Source: Limnoperna fortunei
Lineage: Eukaryota; Mollusca; Bivalvia; Mytilida; Modiolidae
DNA: 64,000 nucleotides
Direction: 5' to 3'
Assembly (NCBI GenBank): GCA_944474755.1
Contig: OX104115.1
Span: 34,545,080 to 34,609,079 of the forward strand
Position 1 is the first letter of the stretch. Every line of letters starts with the position of its first letter. A model generated the notes under the pieces. That model saw only the letters and a list, made by a program, of their open reading frames with translations, was not told the origin of the DNA and did not search any database. The translations under genes and the position numbers were made by a program. Shown piece after piece: positions 10,813-22,541 of the stretch.

Positions 10813-12028
10813 ATGTTCAGGTAACTGACTTGACTGTATTAGTAGACTAAATGGTCCATCACTGTGGTATTTTCTGGCCATAAACACTAAAAATCAACTA
10901 AATATTTATTCAAACAACATTAAATAAATTAATGTATTTTAAATCCAACAAAACATTGTCATGTCACATGAAGGAGTTCATTGTTTTCCTGTTTTCTTTG
11001 TTTTCTTCACTAATGGAAACAGTGCTGGAAAGAAAAAATAAAAGTTGTGCATTCATGTGGCAACTACAAGTATGTTTCGCCTGTCATTCAGTCTATTGAG
11101 GCATTTAGTAGACTACAACCCCCAAAAAAGACTTAACTTCAAATTGTCGTTGAAGAGTGAAAACCCCAAGCTATCTGGTACTAGTAGTAATATTATTTCC
11201 ATTTTTTTTAAATATCCCAATGTATAATTTTTATCACTGTGGTTCCCTTCATCTGGGATTACATTTGCTACCAAATATAACTTATTTATAAGCCATAACT
11301 CTACCTTAAACAGGAAGTAGATACTGAACACATAGTACATGTATATAGATTTTATCGAAAGCAGTGGTACATTAGTTAGCATTTACTTGCGTCACTAGTT
11401 ATGAAAACAGGTCTAGTGATCACTTATAAATACATTGTACTTTCATTTTTGTCTCACCCGAGACGAAAAGTCATTACACGCTAGACATAGGTATTACTTT
11501 CCGGTGGCAGCATAAACTTGTATAGGACAAAGCTACATGCCAAATATCAAGAGGCTGTGACATTTATTTGCCCAGAAAACTGCGAATAAAGTTATTGTGA
11601 TGCTACAGGACAACGCTTAGCGCTAAAGTGACTTATATGTCGCTTTGCAACTTGTTGCAGGCGAAATAAAATTTTATGCAAAAACTTATGTCTTACCTGC
11701 TACTTTTTGGCATAGATGACAATTTAATTGTCAGTCTTAAATCACTACATTTGCCATTTATTGCTTGAACCAACATTCTTTCTGTGCTATTTGGGTACGA
11801 TAAAAGGCAATATTCTGAAATAAAAAAGAATATATGAAAAATTAAAGCTTGTTTTTTGCCTGCAAATACAATGTCTCCCTTCAGATCTATAAGGACAAAT
11901 AAAAAAGTATGTGTGTTTACTGTTACATGCTTGAAAAAAATAGGGTAGGTAGGTAGGCATTTATTTTTAACTTTTATTATTTTTTTTTACCTTAAATGAA
12001 TGGGGCGTAGGTTTGAAGTTTAACTGTG
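10813..12028. other. CACTA interior, nothing recognised
   Basis: Noncoding by eye between the left subterminal array and the first nested repeat. It may be the 3' region of the minus-strand gene. Open stretches here lack splice-bounded coding character. Confidence 0.45.
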
Positions 12029-12275
12029 CTTAGGGCTATTCCAGAAAAAAATATACCCCAGGGGCAGGTTGCCGTCGATAAAATAATGTGTAGATGATAG
12101 TAAAAATGCATATTGAAATATGTTGGGTGGGGTGTCAAAAAAATAAAATAATAATAATTTGATACAAGAAAATTGTAGGTGGGGGATTAAATTTTAATTC
12201 AAATCTATTGGTGGTACACCTCAATTTCAAGTGTGTTCTGCCCCCAGGAGACTTTTTTTTTCTGGAATAGCCCTT
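12029..12275. repeat. short inverted-repeat element (MITE-like)
   Basis: GGGCTATTCCAGAAAAAAA near 12031 is repeated inverted near 12253-12271 (TTTTTTTCTGGAATAGCCC), each followed by a CCCCAGG-type stretch. About 245 bp in all. It is nested in the CACTA element and flanked by GGGTAGGTAGG-type sequence on both sides (11943 and 12302). Confidence 0.6.
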
Positions 12276-12953
12276 GAGCAAAAATGGAAGTAAAAATGTT
12301 AGGGTAGGCATGAAAAAACAAGGCAGGTAGGGAAACAGGAAACACATACTTTTTTAATTGGCCTAAGTATAGTTACTAAAATAATGATTGTTATTTTGCC
12401 AGGTTGCTGTTTTAACAATAAATATAACGTGCATCTCTATATATCAGAAGTATCTGCCCTTGTCTAGATACAAAAATTATATTGTTACAGATGCATTTGT
12501 TAGTACATTTTGCAAATGACTCTTTAATAAATTAATCCGATGAGCAAATTGTTACCATTCCGAGAGTACAGTGTTTAAATGTTTAGAAGAGGAGAAATAA
12601 ATAGCACCTTAAAATGTATATTTATGGCACTGTGGTGTAAAAAGTAAAAATTTTTTTAGGTTCGAATGATTTATTTCATAGCAGACATCAAAATCTAACA
12701 ATAAGAATGAAATAAAAAAATGTCAAACAAAGAAATAGCTTCTGTTGCGTAAAAAAGTAAAAAATAAAAAAACGTACAATTTTAAAGATACAAACACAGA
12801 CACTCAATTTTAAAAGTTTTAATTGTTTTGTTGTTATATTTTTTTGTGTGTGAAAAGGCCTGCATACCAAATATCGAAAACCACTGATTTCAGATAGATT
12901 TTTCAAAAATAATATTTAGTCTGTCATATAATCGCAATGAATTGTCCACGGTA
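12276..12953 (-). other. probable 3' untranslated region of the BEN gene
   Basis: Lies downstream of the proposed stop of the minus-strand BEN gene. A minus-strand AATAAA (12670-12675) could be its polyadenylation signal. No coding sequence is recognised. Confidence 0.35.
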
Positions 12954-13003
12954 TTATTGTTTTTCCTCCAGAGAGGACTTGGCATGACAAAGACGATGCC
13001 ATG
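12954..13003 (-). CDS. proposed last exon of the BEN gene
   Basis: A minus-strand acceptor TTAACTTCCGTCAG is followed by 50 nt in the required phase, reading WHRLCHAKSSLEEKQ then TAA. It completes the BEN reading frame after the donor at 13261. The tail is short compared with usual BEN C-termini, so another acceptor is possible. Confidence 0.4.
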
Positions 13004-16000
13004 CTGACGGAAGTTAAACAAACGATGTATATTTAAATCACCACACCACGTGTTAAGCGTGTTAAAGAAAACGTTTCAAGGATTATTAAAATAATAAATT
13101 TTACCAGTAACGGAAACAGATGTGACAAATTTCCAGGCGGGACACGGAACTGCTGATTTTTTATTTTTTTTTTGGTATGATAAAAAACGAATGCGGCAGG
13201 TAAATGGGACACGAGACGGGGCCTGAGAAGGTAATAATATTTTTTTTGGCCTAAACTTACCAATGATGGTGTTTACTATTTCGGGATCCAGTTTTTGTCT
13301 CCGCTTGCTCCCCCTGGCACAACTGGCTGCCAAATGTTCAGTGGTAAAAAACACCAATAACAGGTTTCTGACGAGTTTTGTTGCTGTGCTACTCTTTCTT
13401 TTAACAGCCTCTAACTGAGTTTTCTTTATTCTGAGGCTCCTACCCTCCACCAAAAAAACTAAATCTTGGGAAAGGGTCTTCTCCTGAAACTGAAAGTCTG
13501 ATTTTGTAATGCAAGAAACTTTATATTAAGCACGCTCACATACCGAAGGGTTCCCTATAGCAGACTGTGCCAAATAGTTTTTGCTTTTGTCTGACATTCG
13601 GTCAGACAGATATGTAGGTTTTGTCTGACCGAATAATTTTTTGTCTGACCGACAATTTTAGTGTATTGAGGAAATATATTGATTTTTGTCGTCAAATGAT
13701 ATATGTATAATATTCGTTTTGATCTGTGTTATATTTAAAATCTTCATATTATTTAACTGTAAGAAAAATAACACCTATACAAACGTTTCAAAGATTTTTG
13801 TTTTTGTATGAACGTTCTGCGCAAGTGCGGCGGAAATCGAATAAAAAATAATAAATAACGGACAAAGTTCCGGAATTAACAAAAACAAAAGTTACAGAAT
13901 TTGCCGGACAGGCGGTTCGGTCGGGAATGGGAAATTGACGGACCCACTGTTATTTTGTCGGACAGGTCCGTCGGTCCGACGGCATTTGGGAAAGACTGCT
14001 ATAGGACTATAAAACATAACCTTGAGCTTGTAATTTTTTGCCAATAAAAAATTTGATAAAAAATGCACAACTACATTATGTTATACTTCTTGCATACCAA
14101 GTTTCATTAAATTCTGTTCAGTCGTTTCCGAGTAGTTGAATCCACAAGATGATGAATTATTACTCCAACAAAAATTGTGATAAATAATTCCTGGTAATAT
14201 GCACAACTACATAGGGTGTACTTCTTGCACTCCAATTTTAAATAAATTCTGTTCAGTAGGTTAGGATATAACAAGTGTGAACTGTGAGCACGCTCACAAA
14301 GTGATACCCCCCCCCCCCACTTTGCTTCAAGTCCAATGATCTCCCCTTAATATCCGAGGTCAATAGAAATCCATCATGCACATTTACATATAATGTTCTT
14401 CCTTTATGCTAAGTTTCATTAAGCGGTTTAGGAGGAGTTGCACTTAAAAGGGATGTGGACAGACAGGGTGATTCCTATTAACCCCATAAACAAGTTGGCG
14501 AGGGGGGGTTGGTGGTGTCCAAACAGGAAGTAGCTGTCTTACAGGTGTGAAAGTTGCTTAGGATGTACAACCTGTGAAACTGAACCACTCTGCCAAATTT
14601 TAAATTGTTCTTATGTAGTACGGTTTCTGCATGAGAAAAGCTTGATGGAAATTTGTATGGATGGACGGACACAAGTAAAACTTAATCCCCCCACTTTGCA
14701 GAGGGGAGTGGTGCATAAAAACTTCGAAGAGAACAACTTATAATTCTTATATCTTTAAACAAAGAGGCTCCCAGGAGCCTGAATTGCTCACCTGACGTAA
14801 ATGCCTGAATTGTAGGCTATTAAGCAAAAACTATTTGACATTGAATAGGTCATAAGTTTAATAAAGGTTTAACATAATGCAATAATTAAATGAATATTTA
14901 AGCAATAGATTGATTGATGTTTAACGTCCAGCAAGCAATAGAAATTAATTTTATTATTTTCTTCTTTTGACATTCTAATGGGAATAACTCCTAAAATAAA
15001 CGGTCCTACAACTTTTACCTTTTCCATATTTTGTAGAACTTAGTGTGCTTAGGAATAAGCAATTTAAATTTTTCAAATGTCTTGTATAGTTTTCAAGAAA
15101 ATGAGCATAATAACTGCAAAATTCAGAAAAAAAAAAACAAGAAAAGGGTCAATAACTCCCACAAGTTGTTATTAACATATACCTGATCCGTTTCCATATC
15201 CTCAATAGAACTAAGGCTGCTGGTGCTGCTGTTGTGGTGTGAATGTGAATTACTGGTGTATGGATATGGTGACGACATATATGAAGGATAACTCTGAGCT
15301 AGAAAATGAATAAAAACTTACTATTTCTAATAATAAATGTAGTTCCACACAAGTCATAAAAGTCCTTTCACATTGTTGCAGGATATGATATACATGTATA
15401 TTTTTTTGTATTTAAAAGATTTATTATTATACATTTGTTATACTTCTTCATTGCTGCCATTTAGAAAAAAAATTTTTGTATGCAAGTCTACAATGATGAG
15501 TACTAAACACTGTACTGCCTGTGATCAAATAAATTGCTTTTAAGCTGTTTCATACAGATTTATTTAGAAGTAAAATGCTTTAAAATGCTTGGATGATATC
15601 AAAGTTTCATGTTATAATAAGTTTTGTTGGTATTCTATACGGAAGTCAATAAAGCAGGGAGACCCATTTTATCCTGATACTTTGTCTTGAGCGTATCTTT
15701 GAAAAATCGGAAACCAGAATAAAAGGCTATTTTGTGTATCCAATTCCGGAGAACGCCGACATTAATACCATTCAATAAATCACTGTTATGTCAATAATTT
15801 AATTGAACCATGTGAATATTAGTTTTAATTTAAGTATATTTATGATTCAATACATGACAAAAGATTACATGTGCGCAAATTTATAAATCAGCAATTCAAA
15901 CTAGCCACAACCTCACGACTTAGCTTTAAATAGAACTTTATAGGGAAAAAGTTCAAATGCCTTCTCTTTGAAATTTCAATGCATTCTAAGCAAATATTCA

Positions 16001-18361
16001 TTAGATAGTCCATAGAAAGTGTGTGTTTTAGTTCGATTGAAAATCTGAGATGCCTGCTACGCAAGCTTTCATGTTAAAAAAAAACAACATAGATATAAAT
16101 GTGTTTTACAATGCGTCTCGTAAAATTATTATCAAATCTTGTTGACAAAATCATGCAGAATGCAAAATACATCGGCGGCGAACTGATGCTTTGCATCAAA
16201 AGTTTTCTTGTGTATACTGAATCAGGAATAAAGTTACATATTACTTCCTCTCCAGGATTATTAGACTGACATGTTAACCACTAAACCACCTGCTTTTCAA
16301 CTTAACACATAATCATACCTTTATTTGTAATTTTTTCCATCAATTCTGTGACCGGTTTACTTTCCAGGAAATCTATCTTGGACTGGAGCCTTTTAACTTT
16401 TTCTTCAAGAGATTGAATGTTTTCAATGCATTCAGCATGAATATCATCACGACAATTTATCAATGACTCATTTGGATTTAATGTGTGATTCGCTTCTTGT
16501 AATACACTTATTGTGCTCTTAAAACTCAACTCTGAATCTGGAATATTATATGTGTTATTCGACAATTGTGCACCTATACCTCCACCATATCCTACAAAAT
16601 ATGGATGTGTATTTGACTGGTTACAATATGGATTTATCCCTGCAGAATACGAATGTGTACTTGACTGATTATATGGATTCATTGATATTCCTGTAGAATA
16701 TGAACCAACACTGATGGCTGAATAACATGGATCTGTAGCTTCCCCAACCATATTAGTATTACATGGATTTGTACTAGTTGTAACTTCCCCAGACATATTA
16801 CATGGATTAGGACTAGTTGTAACCTCCCCAGCCATATTACATGGATTTGTACTAGCGTTTTCTTTTGTTTTCTTCAGACTCTGTCTCAACGCCGTAGATA
16901 ATATTTTCTTTGTTAGCAATTTAGTTGCCATTATCTCTGCATTTTTCTTTTTCTTTTTAATTTCTTTGGTTAGTTCCTTTTCAGATTTAGTTATATCAAC
17001 ATCTTTTTTTTTGGTTTTCAATTCTTTCACTACTTTCTTTTCCTTGTCAGATTTAGTCACATTTTCTTTAATCTTCATTGTTCTTGGTTTCGTATACATG
17101 ATCTGTTTACTTCCAGGATTTTCTAAAATAATTTCATAAAGAGGTCATTCATTAGGAGTTAAGTTCTGAAATAAAAATATTTAGGCCACTCCAAATCAAT
17201 TTCTCCATCGTTGGAATCCCCAAATCTTCTAATTGACGGCAAGAAAACTAAAGGCTCTAAGGAGCCTGACAGACCTAAAAGCATCCCAAAATGTTATGGT
17301 AGAGATGCCAATTAAGTGCATTGTTGTCTGCCATTTTGTTTTCTGGTACCGTATTCCATCAGATTTCATCAACTTTTGAACGGCAATTTTGGAAGTTAAA
17401 TTAGGATACAGATATAAAAATATTATATTAAATAAAAGGAAATACATTTCTCTTTGAATTATTTCTTTTTAAATATACAATGGATTAGTATAAAACAATC
17501 CATTACAATCAGGACGATTACGTTGCCAAAGTGTCGAAAGCGGCAACTGGATTACGCGCCATTTGTTTATTCACCGGATGTGACTAATTACGGAAAGTGA
17601 ACAACGAAGAAAAGTAAAGTACAAAGGCCCATACTGAAAAATGGTAATTTGTTTGATAAACAAACACTTTCAATGGGTTTCAAGCTTCAGTTCTTTCAAA
17701 GCGTATTGTAGTTTAACAATTTTCCTTGATAAACATATGTGCTGCACTTGAAAGAATAAAGGTGTATAGAAATTATTGACATCATAAACAGTTCTGTAGA
17801 TGGGTGTCCAAGTGGAAGTGTGCTGAACAGAAGAATAATTTCTGGGTTTAATGTATTGTTATGTTAGTTAATCTATCTTCTTTGAAAATTTTGCTCAGTT
17901 AAACATGACATGTTCATAACAAACTGTTAGAAATATTATGATGTATACAAGAACTTCATGAATAATAATTATGTCTACACCTTTACAAATATTTTTAGTT
18001 TATCTATTTTTATTTGTGAATACCTTGTATGGCTTCAAGTACTGAAGTAGATAGAAAAATAGTTGCTATATCTGGTTCTTTTTTTCTTTCATTTTATAAT
18101 GATAAAGGTTATGTGCTATTTGATATTGCATACCATTAATAATAATGAAAAAGAAAAGGAAAAAAATTTAATCTAAATGTGGTACGATTTTACATTTTAG
18201 TTTCTTACCTTCTGTCAAATTTTGTTGAGAGGTTTGCTCCACTTGCTCGATTTCATATTCTAGCCCCATTTTAGTAAGGATCTGTGTACTTGAAAGACTT
18301 CGGTCCTCCTCAAGGTTTTTCTCCAGTTTGCTGGCTATCTCTTTCAGTTCTTCTCGTTTTT
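12954..18361 (-). CDS. coiled-coil and BEN-domain protein of the CACTA element
   Basis: Five minus-strand exons can be read: 18209-18361, 16319-17122, 15183-15298, 13261-13483 and, less surely, 12954-13003. Splice phases agree at every junction (1/1, 1/1, 0/0, 1/1). The order is a charged coiled-coil exon, a Lys-rich exon with NPCN repeats and a second coiled coil, a Ser/His/Tyr-rich exon, and the BEN domain. BEN domains bind DNA and mediate protein contacts in chromatin factors. No start codon was found; a 5' exon should lie above 18361. The gene is divergent from the transposase gene. By analogy with plant TnpA, I infer that it binds the AAGTATACTT arrays at the element ends. A nuclear location is inferred. 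Confidence 0.65.
13261..13483 (-). CDS. BEN-domain exon
   Basis: Phase 0 in, phase 1 out (ATTG|GTAAGT). Two in-frame acceptors 6 nt apart (exon start 13483 or 13489) could both be used. The peptide includes RIKKTQLEAVKR, then ATKLVRNLLLVFFTTEHLAA and RQKLDPEIVNTII. This follows the BEN pattern: a polar start, (A/T)KL.R.LL...F....LA.SS..G, and K..LDPE....I. The element's other exons upstream supply coiled coils. The BEN assignment is from this motif order and spacing. Confidence 0.75.
13557..13994. repeat. short inverted-repeat element rich in GTCTGACCG / CGGTCCGAC
   Basis: Inverted ends CAGACTGTGCCAAAT (13561) and ATTTGGGAAAGACTG (to about 13998), flanked by CTATAG on each side (13555-13560 and 13999-14004). 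The interior holds several TTGTCTGACCGA-type copies. It lies in the intron between the BEN exon and exon C of the minus-strand gene. Confidence 0.6.
14275..14720. repeat. dispersed repeat opening GAGCACGCTCAC
   Basis: Starts GTGAGCACGCTCACAAAGTG with a C-run, and ends near CCCCACTTTGCAGAGGGGAG. It contains AAGTTTCATTAA... and GGACGGACA-type stretches shared with the repeat at 19258-19857. Noncoding. Confidence 0.5.
14721..15182. other. intron of the BEN gene with a repeat fragment
   Basis: Begins near an AGAGGCTCCCAGGAGCCTG palindrome followed by AATTGCTCACCTGAC, an end-type related to the GAGCCTCTGG ends of the repeats at 45844 and 51543. The rest is AT-rich intron. Confidence 0.45.
15183..15298 (-). 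CDS. BEN gene, Ser/His/Tyr-rich exon
   Basis: 116 nt with acceptor TTCATTTTCTAG and donor GATCAG|GTATATG; phase 1 in, phase 0 out. The peptide runs YPSYMSSPYPYTSNSHSHHN and then SSTSSLSSIEDMETDQ, a low-complexity linker. It joins the preceding coiled-coil exon (16319-17122) and the BEN exon (13261-13483) in frame. Confidence 0.65.
15299..16318 (-). other. intron of the BEN gene
   Basis: AT-rich sequence between donor CTTTATTTG side (16317) and acceptor (15300). No nested element boundary recognised. Confidence 0.5.
16319..17122 (-). CDS. BEN gene, large Lys-rich and coiled-coil exon
   Basis: 804 nt, acceptor TTATTTTAG, donor AAATAAAG|GTATGATT, phase 1 both sides. From the N-terminus: a basic segment with runs of KKK (about residues 10-90), three tandem copies of an NPCNM.GEVTTS motif, two copies of an NPY.NQS.THSY.AG motif, and a C-terminal heptad region IENIQSLEEKVKRLQSKIDF. 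The basic part could aid DNA or nuclear binding and the coiled coil could dimerise; both are inference. An internal ATG at 17097-17099 is in frame, but the upstream exon also joins in frame. Confidence 0.65.
17123..18208 (-). other. intron of the BEN gene
   Basis: AT-rich, no gene or repeat recognised. Bounded by a GTAAGAAAC donor (18201-18208) and TTTTAG acceptor (17123-17128) on the minus strand. Confidence 0.5.
18209..18361 (-). CDS. BEN gene, N-terminal coiled-coil exon
   Basis: 153 nt, acceptor TTTTTTTAAAAG, donor GACAGAAG|GTAAGAAAC, phase 1 in and out. The peptide KREELKEIASKLEKNLEEDR followed by SLSSTQILTKMGLEYEIEQV is acidic/basic and strongly helical. It joins the large exon through a split Glu codon. 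A further 5' exon with the start codon is expected above 18361 and was not identified. Confidence 0.6.
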
Positions 18362-18866
18362 CTTTTAAAAAAATCAATGTACATGTTACATCAATTTGTA
18401 TAAATTAAAATATTTTAAAATATAGAAAACTGAGCAACAGCCAACAAATCAATACCACCCCAATAATCAATCAGAAGAAATTTTAACCCCTTGTTGTCAA
18501 ATAGGCTACCAGTAATCATTGTGATCAAATTTTAAAATAAAAGTTGCTCCTCTACATACATTATCTCACAAAAATAGTGTGAAAGTTTCATAAAAATCCA
18601 TTAAGGAGTGACAGTAGAATTTGCGGATAAAAGATGCAGGGCTGCCCAATTTTTGAAATTTTGAAAAACTGATTTTGCTGTTAAAAATTGTGGAATGGCT
18701 CATTTTGAAGGCCATACAATCAGGTTGTATTTGGGATCTGACTGTTCAATAATTTCACAATTAACAAAACGTTGAAAAATCGGGTGGCTCTGTAACCTGT
18801 AGATTGTGTAAACAACTCTCACAACAATAAGCCTATGCCTAACTCACCAAAATATACAAGTTAACT

Positions 18867-19257
18867 GGTACATCTAAAGTGTAAAAAAACCCCGAAAAGT
18901 GTAAAAACCCCATGGAATAGTGTAAAAAAAAACCATATCTATGGTGAAAACCCCTCAGAAATGGTAGATATTACCATATATTATGATAATAATGCAATAT
19001 TTGTGAAAAAATAATTATGGTTTATCCCACAGAACCGATTTTTGTAACCGCACGATATGTTCTATATTAGGTCAAATAGCTAGGGGAGAGCACTCCAATT
19101 CATTGCAATAACAGTACTTGAAGTACTGCAGGTAGGAATACTGTAGGTAGGATTAAAATATATAAAAAATTGGTCCTAATAATACACGATTTGTAACATA
19201 AAAAATTATTTTGAATAAGAATAAATGAATTGAATACGAGTATTATTTGATTTAAAC
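18867..19257 (+). repeat. third copy of the 3.56-kb element's terminal family (fragment)
   Basis: Begins GGTACATCTAAAGTG and follows the 1680 TIR and the inverse of the 4840-5237 region for about 390 bp, with the same GTGTAAAAA...CCCC motifs and GCTAGGGGAGAGCACTCC. It breaks at about 19257 and resumes at 19858 after another repeat. It lies between the two divergent CACTA genes. Confidence 0.8.
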
Positions 19258-19857
19258 TAGAGTAAAAAAAACCTGTGAGCAATGCTCACCATTGATACCC
19301 CCGGCTTCACAATTACTTTGAAAATTCAGGTGTTCTTAATTATGAAATTGAAACTTTATCAAGTTAAACGTGAAGGCGAAGTTGCAGAAAAAAACATGTA
19401 ACCCTCCCCAATCCCCCAAAGATGGCATCCCTTATGTCAATGACAAAGTCCATGTTTTTCTAAGGGAAACCTCCAATGATATTCTGATCAAAATGTTTAA
19501 TATCCAGTGCATAATGGCAATATGTGACCAAGATTCTGTGTAAGTTTCAACAAATTCCATTCAGTGGTGTAGGAGTTGCAAATAAAAGATGGGTTTCCCT
19601 TTATGTCCTTGACAAAGTCCATGCTTTTCTATGGGAAACCCCAAATATCATTCCAATCAAAATGTTAAATATCTCCTGCACAATGGCACTATGTGACAAA
19701 GATTCTGTGTAAGTTTCATCAAATTCCATTCAGTGGTGTAGGAGTAGTTGTACATAAGAGAAAATGTAACGGACGGACAGACGGACACCATGAACACTAT
19801 ATACCCCTCCAACCCCCCCCCCCCACCCCCCCGCTTTTCAAGTGAGGGGTATAAAAA
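19258..19857. repeat. 600-bp dispersed repeat inserted in the TIR-family fragment
   Basis: Starts near CCTGTGAGCAATGCTCACC and ends near CAAGTGAGGGGTATAAAAAT. Contains two tandem diverged halves with AAATTCCATTCAGTGGTGTA and GACAAAGTCCATG stretches, a GGACGGACAGACGGACA run and a C-run. It separates homologous sequence at 19257 and 19858, so it inserted later. Confidence 0.65.
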
Positions 19858-19895
19858 TAGTCCATACATTGAATTGCTAATATTGGACTACATTT
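19858..19895 (+). repeat. continuation of the TIR-family fragment
   Basis: TAGTCCATACATTGAATTGC and the following ATATTGGACTACATTT match the inverse of about 4793-4830, completing the copy that began at 18867. Confidence 0.65.
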
Positions 19896-20405
19896 TTTTT
19901 ATGTGTATTCAAATAAAAATTACATTGATGAATTGTGTAGACTTTATTTTCTTTGTTGATATAAAAATGTTTTTATAACTCGATTTTGTTTTCTATTGCG
20001 GCTTCGTAGAAAATACTGTGTCGTGTACGAGTCCGTGTTGTTATGATGCGACGGCACTGGAAATTTTGCTACACGCGTGAATACATCGTGAAAAGAACAT
20101 ATGAGCCAATGGTTTTGTTTCTTTTTTTATAACGACCAATAAATGTGCTGTTTACTCTAGTTTCTAAAAATATATTTTTCTTGTTGATATTTAGCCGGAA
20201 AGTACCTAAATAAATCGATTTTCTGAAAATCAATGATGGATTTTCCCTAAAATTGTTAGTTTAAAACAAGAAAAGCATACTAATGTAAAAAGTACCTATT
20301 GTTTTTCATTTTTGCAAAGTTTCTTTTTGATCAAAAGCCTGGCTCATCGTTTCTTTTTCGAATGATCTTCCGTGACCTTTGCCGATTTTTGTCTCCGAAA
20401 TCAAA

Positions 20406-20435
20406 ATGGCTGACGTTAACTTACTAGGTCATTGG
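20406..20435 (+). CDS. candidate first coding exon of the CACTA transposase
   Basis: ATG in good context (AAAATGG) opens ten codons, MADVNLLGHW, ending at a strong donor TGG|GTAAGT. It lies in the divergent region between the two element genes on the transposase strand. The phase (0) does not fit the exon at 22542, which needs phase 1, so at least one more exon or a different start would be required. Confidence 0.3.
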
Positions 20436-22098
20436 GTAAGTTTTACACTTTGGCTTTATCTTTGGTTTTAATGAGCGCAATAATGTATATTTTTAACTAA
20501 AATAATTTAAATTTTAAGACGTCGCAATTTATAATCGTGTAAGTAATGTTTATTTAGCGATTTTGTGTACAAGCGGTACGGGTAAACTTGGATAATCCCG
20601 GCTATTTTTAGATACTTTTAAAAAGGAAACACATGTTTACGTTTTGAAAACTACAGTAATATAGACACGAGTATCTGACTGTCTGTCAGTGATATAGTAT
20701 CATATTCATAATGCCAAAACTGTTACAGTTCATTAAACTATTTAATGAACCATTTTAGTTGCCTTAACAAGTCTTTTTTTTTTAAATTGTTATTTTGAAT
20801 GAATTGTTAAATGAATTTTTAAAATGTATTATAAACACATAATTTCTTGTCATTTTTGAAACAAGAAACTATTGTGTATTACCAGTTTGGGGGGTCGGGG
20901 GGAGGGGGTTTGAGAGACAATCTGGTTAATCTTACCTTGAATTAGTTTGATCCATTTTTTTAATTTCTGTTTCAATATTTCATTTTTTGAGTTTGAGACA
21001 GTTATCTGTTGAAGGAGTAACAAGTGTCAGGGAAGTATAATTCTTTAATTTTTCTCTACTGTGTGAATTATATATCGATTTCCACTCAAATATCTTAACA
21101 AAAATTTAATTGACCTTTTTTCTTTATCATGGTTACATATGTTTATTACATACATTAATTGTAAAATTAAAAGTTAATTTTTCATATTTTTAATAAATTA
21201 AGATGTTTTATATGGTCATCAAATGGAATCCATGTTCATTCATTTCATTTGTTTTACACTTTTTCAGTGTAGTCATAGAAAGCCTTTTTGAAAATGAAGG
21301 AATTTAAATTGATCTATAGTAATGTAAATTAATCTATAGTAATGTTATTATGAAAAGAAATATAAAAAAAAATAGATTTTTGTGATTTACGGTGTAATCT
21401 TGTTGACGTTGTTTTGTTAAAGTTTTCTGTAATTTGTTATTAGATTCCGCTAATAATAACAACAACAAAAATAATAAATAAATGTAATAAAATAAAAATC
21501 TTCGACTTTTTTTAAAACCCCATAAAAAATCTTCAAAGGTTATAATTTCCTTTTCATCTTGCTTTTATTACAGTTTGTTGTTTTACCATAAGCATTTAAC
21601 GGTTTTTCAAAAGAAACAATTATCACGAGGCGTGTGTTATTGTGTCAATTATGGCAGTGATTGCTAATTGTAAAGCAATCAAAGGATTACCCTACCATAA
21701 ATGAAATTAAGGACAGTGCCTTCAATTCAATATCCGGATTATCAATTATTATAAAGTGCATGTTTGAAATTATTATATATTTAAGCATATATTTTAAGAA
21801 TTTACTAATTTATTATGACATATGTTATGAATACAATTTATTATTGAACTTTCTTGTCGTAGGTAAATAGAACATGTTTATCAAAACAACAACAACAAAA
21901 TTACACAAAAAATTTAAATATCTTTTTTTTTAATTTCTTTTCATAAAAATTACATCAAATCATCTTGTTTTCTTTTTTGTCGGTGAAAAATTGCTTCTTG
22001 TGGGTTCTTGTGGGTAAATAGGGAGAATGTGTTTCACTGTTAGTTCCATTAATAAAACCTCTCACTTCATGTTTATTTCAACATTTTTTATCGGATCA
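20436..22098. other. CACTA interior, no exon confirmed
   Basis: AT-rich. A missing transposase exon (phase 0 in, phase 1 out) may lie here, but none could be supported by eye. Confidence 0.4.
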
Positions 22099-22192
22099 CA
22101 GGGGCTTATAATAATCAATTAACTTGTGCTTTCGAATGATACTGTGTCGATCGACCTGAAATCGAAAGTTAATAGATTTTAACAAGCCCCTG
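22099..22192. repeat. 94-bp MITE
   Basis: Terminal inverted repeat CAGGGGCTT / AAGCCCCTG flanked by TCA on both sides (22096-22098 and 22193-22195). The interior contains GAATGATACTGTGTCGATCG, resembling the hairpin element at 29190-29335. Noncoding. Confidence 0.6.
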
Positions 22193-22541
22193 TCATCGGA
22201 TATTGCCTTTTTATGTTTTCAGTGAAATATGAGTCTTCATCTTTAAACTTATTTTCTTACGTGCGGAAATTCCGCAAGAAAATCGTGCGGAATGTTTAGG
22301 TTAAGTTATTTATTTGTTCAATAAGTTTTGGTGCAACACAGGGTCAGACATTGATTGGAGTAATATCAACAGAATGGAATTTTATAACCGATTGAATATA
22401 TTTGTAATTGATCATCAGATTTAGGAGCATAATCGATTGAGTTTCAATTATAATTCATCATCCTCACAACAGTACTGAAAGTGTAACAGTTATCACAAAT
22501 GTAACTTGTAATAATTTGTATTTATTTTCATTTTGTTTTAG

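Noticed and set aside
13033..13263. Minus-strand 76-residue frame
   Set aside because: Read-through past the BEN exon donor and overlapping frame; no independent coding character.
19657..19978. Open frames with poly-Gly or poly-Pro
   Set aside because: Produced by the C-run in a dispersed repeat.
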